Positions 1 through 6,703 of a stretch of 64,000 bases of DNA are shown here, piece after piece; the stretch's first letter is position 1; each line of letters starts with the position of its first letter. The position numbers and the translations under genes are program-made. Below the pieces are notes generated by a model. The model saw only the letters and a list, made by a program, of their open reading frames with translations, searched no databases and had not been told where the DNA came from. Origin of the DNA: Bradyrhizobiaceae bacterium (lineage in GTDB: Bacteria; Pseudomonadota; Alphaproteobacteria; Rhizobiales; Xanthobacteraceae); the NCBI GenBank assembly GCA_020544565.1, contig CP078014.1:1579874-1643873 (forward strand), read 5' to 3'.

Positions 1-1
1 C

Positions 2-82
2 AACCGGAGCGCAGCCACCAACACCGGCGACCAGAGCGCAGCCACCAACACCGGCAACCAGAGCGCAGCCAGTGTGTCTGGA
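2..82 (+). repeat. Three 27-bp tandem repeats inside a coding sequence
   Basis: Units at 2-28, 29-55 and 56-82 share the core gagcgcagccaccaacaccg; the third unit diverges in its second half. The period is nine codons, giving an Ala-Thr-Asn-Thr-Gly-Asx-Gln-Ser-Ala type peptide repeat. The array enters from the left edge, so the total copy number is unknown. Confidence 0.85.
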
Positions 83-289
83 AAGCATTCTGTTGCCATC
101 AGCACCGGCATCGAGAGTCGCGCAAGGGCCGATGAAACTGGAGCGATCGTTCTTGTGTATCGCGATCCGGACAACGAGTGGGCCATTAAGCACATCTTTG
201 CCGCCAAAGTTGGGGAGAGCGGCATAAAGGCCGACACCTGGTATTCGCTGAATGCTGATGGCGAGCCTTTCGAATGCGAGGTGGCGTGA
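2..289 (+). CDS. C-terminal part of a repeat-containing phage-type protein (partial)
   Basis: The reading frame is open from the window edge to the TGA at 287-289. It starts with nine-residue repeats rich in Asn, Thr, Gly, Gln, Ser and Ala, followed by a roughly 60-residue non-repetitive tail ending ...GEPFECEVA. Short Gly/Ser/Ala repeats before such a tail are familiar from hypothetical proteins of temperate phages, where their function is unknown. The true start lies left of the window; an internal ATG/GTG near 74 would remove the repeats and is less likely because the frame stays open upstream. The stop overlaps the next start by one base (TGATG). Confidence 0.65.
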   Translation, partial: NRSAATNTGDQSAATNTGNQSAASVSGKHSVAISTGIESRARADETGAIVLVYRDPDNEWAIKHIFAAKVGESGIKADTWYSLNADGEPFECEVA

Positions 290-606
290 TGTTAACCACT
301 GATCGAACGCTTTACCTCGTGATCGTCGGCCACAAGAGTGGCGATTACACTCCGGAGCAAGATGTCAGCGACATGAACCGAGAGACGGTCATCCGCGACA
401 TTGCGGGAGGTCAATATGATGACCTGCGCCAGGTGATCGCGTTCAACCCCTTTGAGCGTATCTGCGATGATGTGACCGACGATATTTGCGACGAAGTTTG
501 CGAGGTTTGGGCGAGGCGAGGTGATCCGCTATCGCGATGGCAGTATGATTTCGTCGAGATGACGCGCGGTATCGTCGGCGCTCGCGCATTCGCGAGGGCA
601 GCGTGA
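289..606 (+). CDS. Hypothetical protein (105 aa)
   Basis: Acidic protein of unknown function beginning MLTTDRTLYLVIVGHKSGDY. An in-frame ATG exists at 274, but the ATG at 289 overlaps the preceding TGA, the spacing used throughout this element, so 289 is preferred. No recognisable motif. It belongs to the run of coupled accessory genes upstream of the integrase. Confidence 0.6.
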   Translation: MLTTDRTLYLVIVGHKSGDYTPEQDVSDMNRETVIRDIAGGQYDDLRQVIAFNPFERICDDVTDDICDEVCEVWARRGDPLSRWQYDFVEMTRGIVGARAFARAA

Positions 607-707
607 TGCTTCCCTTCGCCATCCGTCTCGCCGCAGAGGCGCTTTCCCTCGCCGCGTTCATTTCGACGATTGCCGTTCTGGCAGTTCTTTTCACGGAGAA
701 ACTGTGA
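606..707 (+). CDS. Small membrane-type protein (33 aa)
   Basis: ATG at 606 overlaps the preceding stop by one base and the TGA at 705-707 overlaps the next ATG at 707. The product is a single hydrophobic helix (Leu/Ala/Ile/Val-rich from about residue 8 to 29) with a short Thr-Glu-Lys-Leu tail, so it is a candidate single-span membrane peptide. It is supported only by overlap with both neighbours and by hydrophobicity. Confidence 0.45.
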   Translation: MLPFAIRLAAEALSLAAFISTIAVLAVLFTEKL

Positions 708-1021
708 TGCCGGACCTGAAGAACTACACCGCGCATCTGATCGCGCATCAGGTGTCCGAGGAATTTCTGATCTGTCACGCGCGGGAAGAGGTCGGCAGCG
801 ATTGGGCTCCGTTCTCGCATAGCCGCGCCATGGACAAGGTTAGGGAGTTGGCCGCGTACCTCGGCTATCGGTTGGAGCCGGTTACTCAGGAAATCGCACC
901 CACGGCCAAATCTGAGCCGTCAAACGTGGTGCAGATCGGTGATCACCCGTCTGAATACGTCCAGACGCTCGATACCGTCGCCAGCATCGTTGGCGCGCCG
1001 CAGTTCGATGGGGCTGCGTGA
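707..1021 (+). CDS. Hypothetical protein (104 aa)
   Basis: Begins MPDLKNYTAHLIAHQVSEEF. A GTG three bases upstream is also possible, but the ATG at 707 overlaps the previous TGA. No known domain is recognised; the middle is charged and the tail carries a Val-Ala-Ser-rich segment. Tightly coupled to the genes on both sides. Confidence 0.55.
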   Translation: MPDLKNYTAHLIAHQVSEEFLICHAREEVGSDWAPFSHSRAMDKVRELAAYLGYRLEPVTQEIAPTAKSEPSNVVQIGDHPSEYVQTLDTVASIVGAPQFDGAA

Positions 1022-1254
1022 TGGAGGCGCAATACAAAATCGAGCATGGCATAACGATGCCTGAGCCTCGAGGCCGTTACCCCAAATACCCACTCGCTGA
1101 AATGCAGGTCGGAGATTCATTTGCGATCAGCGAGGGCGACGTCGCCAAGCTGCGCGCCGCTGTAAGCCATTTCGGCATCCGCAAAGGTCGGAAGTACTCC
1201 ATCCGTTGCATTGATCCGGTGAAGCACGAATACCGCTGCTGGAGGATCGCATGA
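1021..1254 (+). CDS. Hypothetical protein (77 aa)
   Basis: Starts MEAQYKIEHGITMPEPRGRY and contains a stretch with GDSFAISEGDVAKLRAAV followed by FGIRKGRKYSIRCID. A short domain with a GDSF motif and a basic FGIRKGRKY stretch is seen in many small phage and plasmid proteins of unknown role. TGATG overlap with the gene before and ATGA overlap with the next. Confidence 0.6.
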   Translation: MEAQYKIEHGITMPEPRGRYPKYPLAEMQVGDSFAISEGDVAKLRAAVSHFGIRKGRKYSIRCIDPVKHEYRCWRIA

Positions 1255-1385
1255 CCGCCATCCTCTCCGCCGTTGCCGATTGGCGCGCGACCAAGGCTTG
1301 CACCGCGTATCTGTCAGGCGAACTGGACGCTTACTGCCGTCACATTCTGATTTGCGACGCACTTCGCAGAGGTATCTCCGCATGA
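1251..1385 (+). CDS. Small hypothetical protein (44 aa)
   Basis: ATG at 1251 overlaps the preceding TGA (ATGA) and its own TGA at 1383-1385 overlaps the following ATG at 1382. The product begins MTAILSAVADWRATKACTAY and includes three Cys. No family recognised; supported by position and coupling. Confidence 0.45.
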   Translation: MTAILSAVADWRATKACTAYLSGELDAYCRHILICDALRRGISA

Positions 1386-1540
1386 CCTCCCAGGACCGAG
1401 CCAACCACCTCCTGTCCCTCGATCAGCAAGCGCGCCGGATGAAACTGTCCGACGCCGCGCGAGAGGAAATCCTTGCCGGTGCGGATCTATCGGCGGCGCG
1501 GCCGATCACCAAGCGCAACACCGTCCAGGAGACAGTTTAA
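1382..1540 (+). CDS. Small hypothetical protein (52 aa)
   Basis: Begins MTSQDRANHLLSLDQQARRM and is helical and charged with no recognised motif. A longer in-frame start at 1280 would run through the preceding small gene, so the ATGA-coupled start at 1382 is preferred. The TAA at 1538-1540 overlaps the next ATG. Confidence 0.5.
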   Translation: MTSQDRANHLLSLDQQARRMKLSDAAREEILAGADLSAARPITKRNTVQETV

Positions 1541-1626
1541 TGCCGGCAAAAATCATGAAGCTTACATCAGATCAGATCAAGTGCTTTGACCCGTTCGCGG
1601 AGCAAGCCCGGCGTGTGGCGGATTGA
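1540..1626 (+). CDS. Very small hypothetical protein (28 aa)
   Basis: ATG at 1540 overlaps the previous stop (TAATG); the product starts MPAKIMKLTSDQIKCFDPF and ends at TGA 1624-1626. Only the start overlap argues for it, so it may be a leader or a gene remnant. Confidence 0.3.
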   Translation: MPAKIMKLTSDQIKCFDPFAEQARRVAD

Positions 1627-1659
1627 GGCCACCCATGACTGAGAGCAAGGAGCGCGCCC

Positions 1660-1914
1660 ATGTCTGACGCACGCAAGATCGACACCCAGCGCGCATTCGC
1701 AGCCTGTAAGGCGATCATAGACGGACGCGATATATTCACTGACAGCGCCTCGATCCTGGTCACGACAGAACATGCCGTGGCGACCATTCTGCTCATGCTT
1801 ATGGGCCAAGACCCGCGCAAGGCTGCGGCCATGCTCAACGAGGGCCTTGTTCAAGGCATTGAACATCGGCTGGCGCTCTTTGCCTCCAAGACCGGAGGGC
1901 CTGAGCATGGCTGA
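1660..1914 (+). CDS. Hypothetical protein (84 aa)
   Basis: The ATG at 1660 is preceded by an AAGGAG ribosome site about 10 bases upstream (1648-1653). The product starts MSDARKIDTQRAFAACKAII and is predicted mostly helical; it ends with TGA at 1912-1914, eight bases inside the next gene. This is one of the few genes in the cluster with its own clear ribosome site. Function unknown. Confidence 0.6.
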   Translation: MSDARKIDTQRAFAACKAIIDGRDIFTDSASILVTTEHAVATILLMLMGQDPRKAAAMLNEGLVQGIEHRLALFASKTGGPEHG

Positions 1915-2245
1915 GAGCACACCGCTTCCTTGGCACATCAGCTTGCCAGACGAAACTTTGATACTCGGACCGGACCGCCAGATTGTCGCTACGACATTGC
2001 AAGACGATGACGATTATCAGGCCAATTGTGACCGGCGATCGGCTGATGCCGAATTGATCGTGCAATGCGTGAACACGCACCCGGCCGCTATGGCTGCGCT
2101 GCGGGAATCCTACGTTGCGCTCGCCTTTGCCTTCAATCGCCTGCACAGCAGCGGGCGCTCGCGCGATGGCGAGCTTTGCTCTGACTTCGGCAAGGTGAGA
2201 GGCCGCATCGAGGCCGTGTTCAAGTCTACCGGAGAAAAACTGTGA
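1907..2245 (+). CDS. Hypothetical protein (112 aa)
   Basis: Starts at ATG 1907 (MAESTPLPWHISLPDETLIL), overlapping the preceding gene by eight bases. The first 60 residues resemble a short domain common in phage proteins: a Trp followed by an acidic stretch and a Cys-Val-Asn-rich segment. The frame is open upstream to 1772, but that extension is antisense-like and lacks a ribosome site. Function unknown. Confidence 0.6.
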   Translation: MAESTPLPWHISLPDETLILGPDRQIVATTLQDDDDYQANCDRRSADAELIVQCVNTHPAAMAALRESYVALAFAFNRLHSSGRSRDGELCSDFGKVRGRIEAVFKSTGEKL

Positions 2246-2526
2246 TGGCTGAGAGTGGGATGCCTGCGAGGATTTGGGCGCATTCTTCTGGCGGCAAGTG
2301 CATCGTTAGTTTCGCCACGCCATCCCTCGACTACAGCGTGGGTTACATCCGCGCCGATCTCGTCGAGCCTCTGGTAGAGGCGCTGCGGGCCTCTCAAGCC
2401 GCTTTGACGATGATGACAGCGCCAAAATCGATCATGGCAACATCCACCGCTCAGGCATACGCCAACGCCTATGCAGCCGAATGTAAGGCCCGCGCCGCCC
2501 TCTCATCCTGGGAGGCCGCGCAATGA
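2245..2526 (+). CDS. Hypothetical protein (93 aa)
   Basis: Begins MAESGMPARIWAHSSGGKCI, with YIRADLVEPLVEALRASQAAL in the middle, a Tyr-x-Arg-Ala-Asp pattern frequent in phage hypothetical proteins. ATG at 2245 overlaps the previous TGA; its TGA overlaps the next ATG by four bases. Function unknown. Confidence 0.6.
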   Translation: MAESGMPARIWAHSSGGKCIVSFATPSLDYSVGYIRADLVEPLVEALRASQAALTMMTAPKSIMATSTAQAYANAYAAECKARAALSSWEAAQ

Positions 2527-2714
2527 CCGATCTTTCCTCACGTATCGTCTGCGAACCGGCTGAATGCTGGGCGGGATGCGCGGACCCTGAATGCCACTAT
2601 ACGCATTTAGATACATGGCGGCTGCCGGATGGTTCATCGCATTTTACTAGACGAGACGCAGAAGCCGCCATCCTCCGCGCCCGACAGGCTGCCGATACGG
2701 AGGGGGCGAAGTGA
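2523..2714 (+). CDS. Small Cys-containing hypothetical protein (63 aa)
   Basis: Starts MTDLSSRIVCEPAECWAGCA and has four Cys and a His in the first 26 residues (C10, C15, C19, C24, H25), a spacing that could bind a metal ion. No family recognised. ATGA overlap before it; its stop overlaps the GTG start of the methyltransferase. Confidence 0.55.
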   Translation: MTDLSSRIVCEPAECWAGCADPECHYTHLDTWRLPDGSSHFTRRDAEAAILRARQAADTEGAK

Positions 2715-3598
2715 ATGGACGCGCCTATTACAACGAGATTGACCCCTTCGCCGCTCAGTGGCTGCGAAACCTCATTGCAGCCGGACACATCGCGCCGGGC
2801 GACGTTGACGAGCGATCAATCGTCGATGTCCGCGCCGACGATCTGCGAGGCTATACCCAGTGTCATTTCTTCGCCGGGCTTGGTGGATGGCCGTTCGCAT
2901 TCCGGCTCGCTGGATGGCCTGACAGTCGCCCAGGGTGGACCGGCAGCTGCCCCTGTCAGCCCGGTAGCGTCGCCGGCCGTCAACGTGGGTTCGCGGACGA
3001 GCGACACCTATGGCCGTTTTGGCGAAAACTTGTCGCCGAGCGACGCCCTGCAACAATCTTTGGAGAACAGGTTGCGGCTTGGTCTGCATGGCTCGCCCTT
3101 TTGCGCGGTGATCTGGAAGCCATGGATTACGCCATGGGGGCAATCCCGATGGAAGCCGCGAGCGCGGGTGGTCACCAACTCAGAGATCGCTATTTCTTTG
3201 TGGCCCGCAGCAACGACGCCAAGTGGCGGTCAGAAGAATCCGCCGGGCACAACAATGCAGGGCCGGCGCCCGGACGGATCGAAAGCAACGGTGACGTTGC
3301 AGAACGTCGTTCTAGCGGTGTGGTCTGCGCTCCGAGCTTCGGATGGGGCAAAGGGTGGACCGAACATGAGCTTCGGAGCCGGGGGTTGTCCGCTGCCGTC
3401 GCAAGTATCGGCGATCGCCAGATCCTCGAATGTCCCGACGGAAAATGGCGGCCCCTCCCTCCACCCCGAGTTCGCTGGGTGGGAAATGCGATACCCGCCC
3501 GAGTGGATAAATTGCGCGCCCTTGGAAACGCGATCGACCCTCATGCGGCAGCGCAATTCATCCTCGCGGCGCAAGAAGCAATCGGAGACGTGACATGA
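2711..3598 (+). CDS. DNA (cytosine-5-)-methyltransferase, phage type
   Basis: This 295-residue protein matches the C5 methyltransferase family, which transfers a methyl group from S-adenosylmethionine to cytosine. Motif I FFAGLGGW is at residues 53-60 and motif IV, with catalytic Cys82, is in GSCPCQPGS. A motif VI-like FGEQVA follows at 117-122 and motif VIII LRDRYFFVA at 157-165. A C-terminal LGNAIDPHAA is motif X. The residues after PCQP are Gly-Ser where the family normally has Phe-Ser. The target recognition region between motifs VIII and X is short, as in solitary phage enzymes. The GTG start overlaps the preceding stop. No restriction endonuclease lies next to it, so it is probably an orphan enzyme for protecting or marking element DNA. 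Confidence 0.8.
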   Translation: MNGRAYYNEIDPFAAQWLRNLIAAGHIAPGDVDERSIVDVRADDLRGYTQCHFFAGLGGWPFAFRLAGWPDSRPGWTGSCPCQPGSVAGRQRGFADERHLWPFWRKLVAERRPATIFGEQVAAWSAWLALLRGDLEAMDYAMGAIPMEAASAGGHQLRDRYFFVARSNDAKWRSEESAGHNNAGPAPGRIESNGDVAERRSSGVVCAPSFGWGKGWTEHELRSRGLSAAVASIGDRQILECPDGKWRPLPPPRVRWVGNAIPARVDKLRALGNAIDPHAAAQFILAAQEAIGDVT

Positions 3599-4362
3599 CC
3601 AAGAGAGACGAACTGATTGCACTCGACCCGGCTGGCCTTGAGGCTGCGGTTCGCGAATGCGCCCGGATCACAGCGCCTGAAATCTCGGATGTCGAATACG
3701 AGAGGATCAAGGCCGATAACTCGCCGCGATACCAGAACACCCGCGCGGAAATGGAGCGCACCTTACGCGCCTATTTGAACGCGGCCCGCTCTCAACCGAA
3801 CGTACAGCCCGCCCTTGAAGCGCCTGCGGCCGGGTCCAATTTTGACGGCTACGACGTGCGCTTCCATGAGAATGTTCTAGGTCAGCTTGGCGCGACGACG
3901 AAATCTGACGGCGACGAGCCGTCATCACGAACGGCGGGCGGCTTTCCGGTTGCTGCAGCACCGTATCATGCGGAGGAAACCGGCGTAATCCAGCCTACAC
4001 GAGAACGGGCTGGCATCGAACGCGGGATGGATCAAGGCGTGACGGGTGGAGAGAGTGCCACAACCAATTCGAGCCCGTCAGAGCCTAAGAACTACTTCTT
4101 CGAAAACGAGGAAGATGCGGCTGAGGCCGCTGACAACGGGAGAAACACGGGAGGCAAATCCTACTACCGCCCGTCAGACCCTTCATCCACCCGCAGCGAG
4201 GTGACGGCAGAGCTTCGAACAGGTGTGCTGTCTGCGATCAGAAGCATCTACGGCATCGGCTTCGGCACATTCGCCGGCGTATATCAGAACGACAGCATTG
4301 AGTGCGCCGTAGACAAGATCGTCGCGCTGCTTGACCAATTCGAGATCAGGAGAAGGAAGTGA
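3595..4362 (+). CDS. Hypothetical protein (255 aa)
   Basis: Begins MTKRDELIALDPAGLEAAVR. The N-terminal 65 residues look like a small helical domain with a YERIKADNSPRYQNTRAEM segment. The middle is low-complexity and charged (Ser/Thr/Gly/Glu-rich, about residues 75-190), and a helical C-terminal segment ends in EIRRRK. The construction, two ordered ends with a disordered linker, suggests a scaffold or accessory protein, but no function can be assigned. ATGA overlap with the methyltransferase gene. Confidence 0.6.
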   Translation: MTKRDELIALDPAGLEAAVRECARITAPEISDVEYERIKADNSPRYQNTRAEMERTLRAYLNAARSQPNVQPALEAPAAGSNFDGYDVRFHENVLGQLGATTKSDGDEPSSRTAGGFPVAAAPYHAEETGVIQPTRERAGIERGMDQGVTGGESATTNSSPSEPKNYFFENEEDAAEAADNGRNTGGKSYYRPSDPSSTRSEVTAELRTGVLSAIRSIYGIGFGTFAGVYQNDSIECAVDKIVALLDQFEIRRRK

Positions 4363-4538
4363 TGGGCGACGAAGCGGACGCCATGTGGGATCGGGAAATG
4401 ATCGAAGAGGGCCTTGAGTTCAGCAACGAGTGCTTGAGCCAGTGCGATCGATGGCCGTCATGTGCCTGCGGATACGACATGCGCAAGCGGCCCTACGATC
4501 CGTGCGGCCGAAAACGACGAACGAGGATACGCCCATGA
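4362..4538 (+). CDS. Small Cys-rich hypothetical protein (58 aa)
   Basis: ATG 4362 overlaps the preceding TGA (TGATG) and TGA 4536-4538 overlaps the next ATG at 4535. The product starts MGDEADAMWDREMIEEGLEF and has five Cys in its second half (CLSQC, CAC, then a later Cys) plus a basic tail, a pattern compatible with a small zinc-binding protein. No homologous family is recognised. Confidence 0.5.
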   Translation: MGDEADAMWDREMIEEGLEFSNECLSQCDRWPSCACGYDMRKRPYDPCGRKRRTRIRP

Positions 4539-5041
4539 CCACACCGATAGATGCGCTGGAACGTATCCGGGATTTTCCGCATGGCAATTCGCCTTCTGAA
4601 CAGGCGATGTCGCAATTGGCCCGTCAAGCCCTCGCGAGTCTTGAAGGCGATGCGGTCGAGAGGGTGGCGCTGCGGCGCACCGTTCTCGATATACTCAATA
4701 GCGTTGCTCCTGCGGTTGAGAACCTTGCCTGCAACCAAGAGCAGGCGGACGCCGATGGTTGCATGGTGAAGGTTTCCCGGCAGGCCGTGGACGAGGTGTT
4801 GGCAGCGGTGAACGAGGTCGCAATACAGGCGGCCACCGCAACGGGCCTTGTGGCGGGTGAAGCGGCGATCCGCGCCGCCGAGCGGGAGAAGTGCGAGCAT
4901 CGCGTCGAAGAACTAGACTGCTTATACATCAACGATGAGCGATGCCCGTTCGGTGGCATTCCCGCCGATCCTGAAACCTCGATCCGACGCGAAGCCATCA
5001 AAGAGTGCCTCGCCGCCATTCGGTCGGGAGGCGCGAAGTGA
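4535..5041 (+). CDS. Hypothetical protein (168 aa)
   Basis: Starts MTTPIDALERIRDFPHGNSP at an ATGA overlap. The frame is open upstream to 4430, but that stretch is the shadow of the Cys-rich gene. The C-terminal half has two Cys pairs and an acidic/basic helical segment. Function unknown; genes of this shape are common in accessory modules of rhizobial and Rhodopseudomonas prophages. Confidence 0.6.
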   Translation: MTTPIDALERIRDFPHGNSPSEQAMSQLARQALASLEGDAVERVALRRTVLDILNSVAPAVENLACNQEQADADGCMVKVSRQAVDEVLAAVNEVAIQAATATGLVAGEAAIRAAEREKCEHRVEELDCLYINDERCPFGGIPADPETSIRREAIKECLAAIRSGGAK

Positions 5042-5241
5042 AGCTGAGTAAAGCGCAGCGCGTTACGCTCCAGATCGCCCGCGACCTCGGCGGGAGCATC
5101 AAAGTCTATCCCGACCAGCTTCGGGTAGTGTCTTCCTTGGCGGCTCTCGGCCTATTGGAGATAAACGATAAATACTTCCACCGTCGAGCATCTATCACCC
5201 CCGCCGGCCGCGCCGCGCTTGAGCAGGAGCCGCACCAATGA
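5038..5241 (+). CDS. Small winged-helix-like protein (67 aa)
   Basis: GTG start at 5038 overlaps the preceding stop (GTGA); the product begins MKLSKAQRVTLQIARDLGGS. The pattern of a helix, a second helix (VVSSLAALGLLE) and a beta hairpin ending ITPAGRAALEQ is that of a winged-helix domain, so a small DNA-binding role is plausible. Its last residues recur in the 25-residue peptide at 6432-6509. Function otherwise unknown. Confidence 0.6.
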   Translation: MKLSKAQRVTLQIARDLGGSIKVYPDQLRVVSSLAALGLLEINDKYFHRRASITPAGRAALEQEPHQ

Positions 5242-5735
5242 TCGATGATCTGGTGAAAAGGCTCTATCAGCACCACGAAGCGATGCGCGGTCCAGACTAC
5301 TATCAGGCCGCTACCGCGCTCTCGAAGGCCATCGCCGAGATCGAGAGGCTGCGGAAGGTGGCTTGCGATTGCGCAACGGCGATTGGCAACGGCGCGGCGC
5401 TATCATCGGAATCGTCGCTCGATTTTATCGAACTGCTTCCGGGTGAAATCGCAAAGCATACGGACAAGCTACGGCGCTTCCTGAAATGCGCGCGCGATGA
5501 AGGCACCGAGGCATTAGACCGGGCAACCGCCGCAAAATCCGAACTCTCCACCCTCCGCGCCCGTGTCCGGGAAGTCGTGGGGCCGTTTGCGGAAGTCGCA
5601 GGGAGTGAGGCATTCCAGTTTCAGACACGAGAATGGCGTGACCTCGTCATCGCCAAGCCATCAGGGACACGCTTGGCCTTCATCCAAACGGACTCGTTCC
5701 GCGCCGCCCGCCAGCTGATGGAGGAAGTGAAGTGA
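5238..5735 (+). CDS. Hypothetical coiled-coil protein (165 aa)
   Basis: Starts MIDDLVKRLYQHHEAMRGPD. The N-terminal 40 residues include an Ile-Glu-Arg-Leu-Arg helix typical of small phage proteins annotated only as hypothetical; residues about 70-115 look coiled-coil. The C-terminal part has aromatic and basic residues. ATGA overlap with the winged-helix gene. Confidence 0.6.
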   Translation: MIDDLVKRLYQHHEAMRGPDYYQAATALSKAIAEIERLRKVACDCATAIGNGAALSSESSLDFIELLPGEIAKHTDKLRRFLKCARDEGTEALDRATAAKSELSTLRARVREVVGPFAEVAGSEAFQFQTREWRDLVIAKPSGTRLAFIQTDSFRAARQLMEEVK

Positions 5736-5953
5736 CGGATTTTGAAACGTTGCGCAGCAATAAGGCCATAGTCGCGCACCGCCAAATCAATTGCGACACG
5801 GGGGGCGCTACCGTTCAATGCGTCGTTCTGGCTGATGGCTTCATCGTGGAATGCGGGTCTGATGGATACGCGCAGGAGCGCGCTGCCCATCTTGCGGACG
5901 CAATTAACGCTTTCGGGGCAGAGCGCTTCGCATTCACGCGGAGGCAGCCATGA
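5732..5953 (+). CDS. Hypothetical protein (73 aa)
   Basis: GTG start overlapping the previous TGA (GTGA). The product starts MTDFETLRSNKAIVAHRQIN and seems to form a small beta-rich domain (VQCVVLADGFIVECGSDGY) followed by a helix. No function can be assigned. Confidence 0.55.
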   Translation: MTDFETLRSNKAIVAHRQINCDTGGATVQCVVLADGFIVECGSDGYAQERAAHLADAINAFGAERFAFTRRQP

Positions 5954-6252
5954 CCCAACTTTCCCCCACTGCGCTGGAAGAAGCGGCGAAGGCGATGCAC
6001 GGCGCTGAACCGTGGTCATCTTTTTGGTCAACTGACGATGCACGGCTACTCGCCACCGCCGCGATCACGGCCTACCTCGCACAGGCCGAAAAAGAAGGTT
6101 GGGTGATGGTGCCGCGCACACTGTCCAATGCCGAGGTGAACTTGGCACTTGGTCGCGACGCCGACGCATACCTTACTCCGATGCATTCGATGTTCCGCGA
6201 TTTTCACAACAACGTAGTGCGAGCCGCAGCAGCGCAGAACGGGGGGGGGTGA
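5950..6252 (+). CDS. Hypothetical protein ending in a nine-G tract (100 aa)
   Basis: Starts MTQLSPTALEEAAKAMHGAE; this helix, followed by AITAYLAQAEKEGWVMVPR, is a pattern frequent in small phage proteins of unknown function. The last codons lie in a run of nine Gs at 6241-6249 that encodes Gly-Gly-Gly before the stop. Slippage there would change only the last residues and the coupling to the next gene. Confidence 0.6.
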   Translation: MTQLSPTALEEAAKAMHGAEPWSSFWSTDDARLLATAAITAYLAQAEKEGWVMVPRTLSNAEVNLALGRDADAYLTPMHSMFRDFHNNVVRAAAAQNGGG

Positions 6253-6255
6253 GTG

Positions 6256-6441
6256 ATGGCGAAATGCACTTGCCTTGAGGTCTTTGGCGAAGACCATGAT
6301 TGCCAGCAACATGGCGTCAACGCAGTCATAGGGCGTCTTCGTGACCTTGCCGCAGCAAAGCATGATGATCTATCTGTTGCTGATGAGGCGGCGGACCTTC
6401 TTGAGTGGTTTATGGATATGAGGCTGAGCCGATGCAAGTAA
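6256..6441 (+). CDS. Hypothetical protein (61 aa)
   Basis: Starts MAKCTCLEVFGEDHDCQQHG. Cys4, Cys6, Cys16 and His14/His19 are close enough to form a metal site. A GTG at 6253 is an alternative start. The gene overlaps the following short frame by ten bases. Function unknown. Confidence 0.5.
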   Translation: MAKCTCLEVFGEDHDCQQHGVNAVIGRLRDLAAAKHDDLSVADEAADLLEWFMDMRLSRCK

Positions 6442-6509
6442 CTGACGCGCGCTGGCTCATCACCTCCACCGGCCGCGCCGCGCTCGAACAGTCCAGGGAG
6501 GGGGGATAG
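6432..6509 (+). pseudogene. 25-codon remnant matching the end of the 5038-5241 winged-helix gene
   Basis: The frame from ATG 6432 to TAG 6507-6509 ends WLITSTGRAALEQSREGG. The segment ITSTGRAALEQ aligns with ITPAGRAALEQ at the end of the protein encoded at 5038-5241, so this looks like the tail of a duplicated winged-helix gene after deletion of its front. The stop overlaps the next GTG start by one base, which could keep it translated as a coupling peptide. Confidence 0.4.
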
Positions 6510-6703
6510 TGAGTCGCCGTCCTGCGATCGTAACGCAAGCTGACATCAATCGTGCAATTCGCGCGGCGAAGCAGGCCGGCGCGGGTACGGTGGAAGTGCT
6601 GAAAGACGGTACAATCCGCATCAGTTTATCGCCGCTATCCACAGCGGCGCCGAACAATGACGATCCATTGGGGGTTGAATCGGCGCCAGTGGTTGTTCTG
6701 TGA
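6509..6703 (+). CDS. Small protein preceding the integrase (64 aa)
   Basis: GTG start at 6509, one-base overlap with the preceding TAG. The product starts MSRRPAIVTQADINRAIRAA. A short protein with a TQADIxRAIRAAKQAGA helix and a following KDGTIRI strand is commonly found directly upstream of tyrosine integrases in rhizobial elements; it may be an excisionase-like accessory protein, but this is not established. Its TGA overlaps the integrase ATG. Confidence 0.55.
   Translation: MSRRPAIVTQADINRAIRAAKQAGAGTVEVLKDGTIRISLSPLSTAAPNNDDPLGVESAPVVVL

Noticed and set aside
2..82. CRISPR-like repeats at the left end
   Set aside because: Units are contiguous with no spacers, and are translated as part of a protein.
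2715..3593. Second long frame inside the methyltransferase gene
   Set aside because: Ser/Pro/Arg-rich translation without motifs, and no ribosome site; the methyltransferase frame has all expected motifs.
6241..6249. Nine-G tract as a phase-variation switch
   Set aside because: It lies at the very end of the frame, so slippage alters only the last residues; no promoter or surface-protein context.
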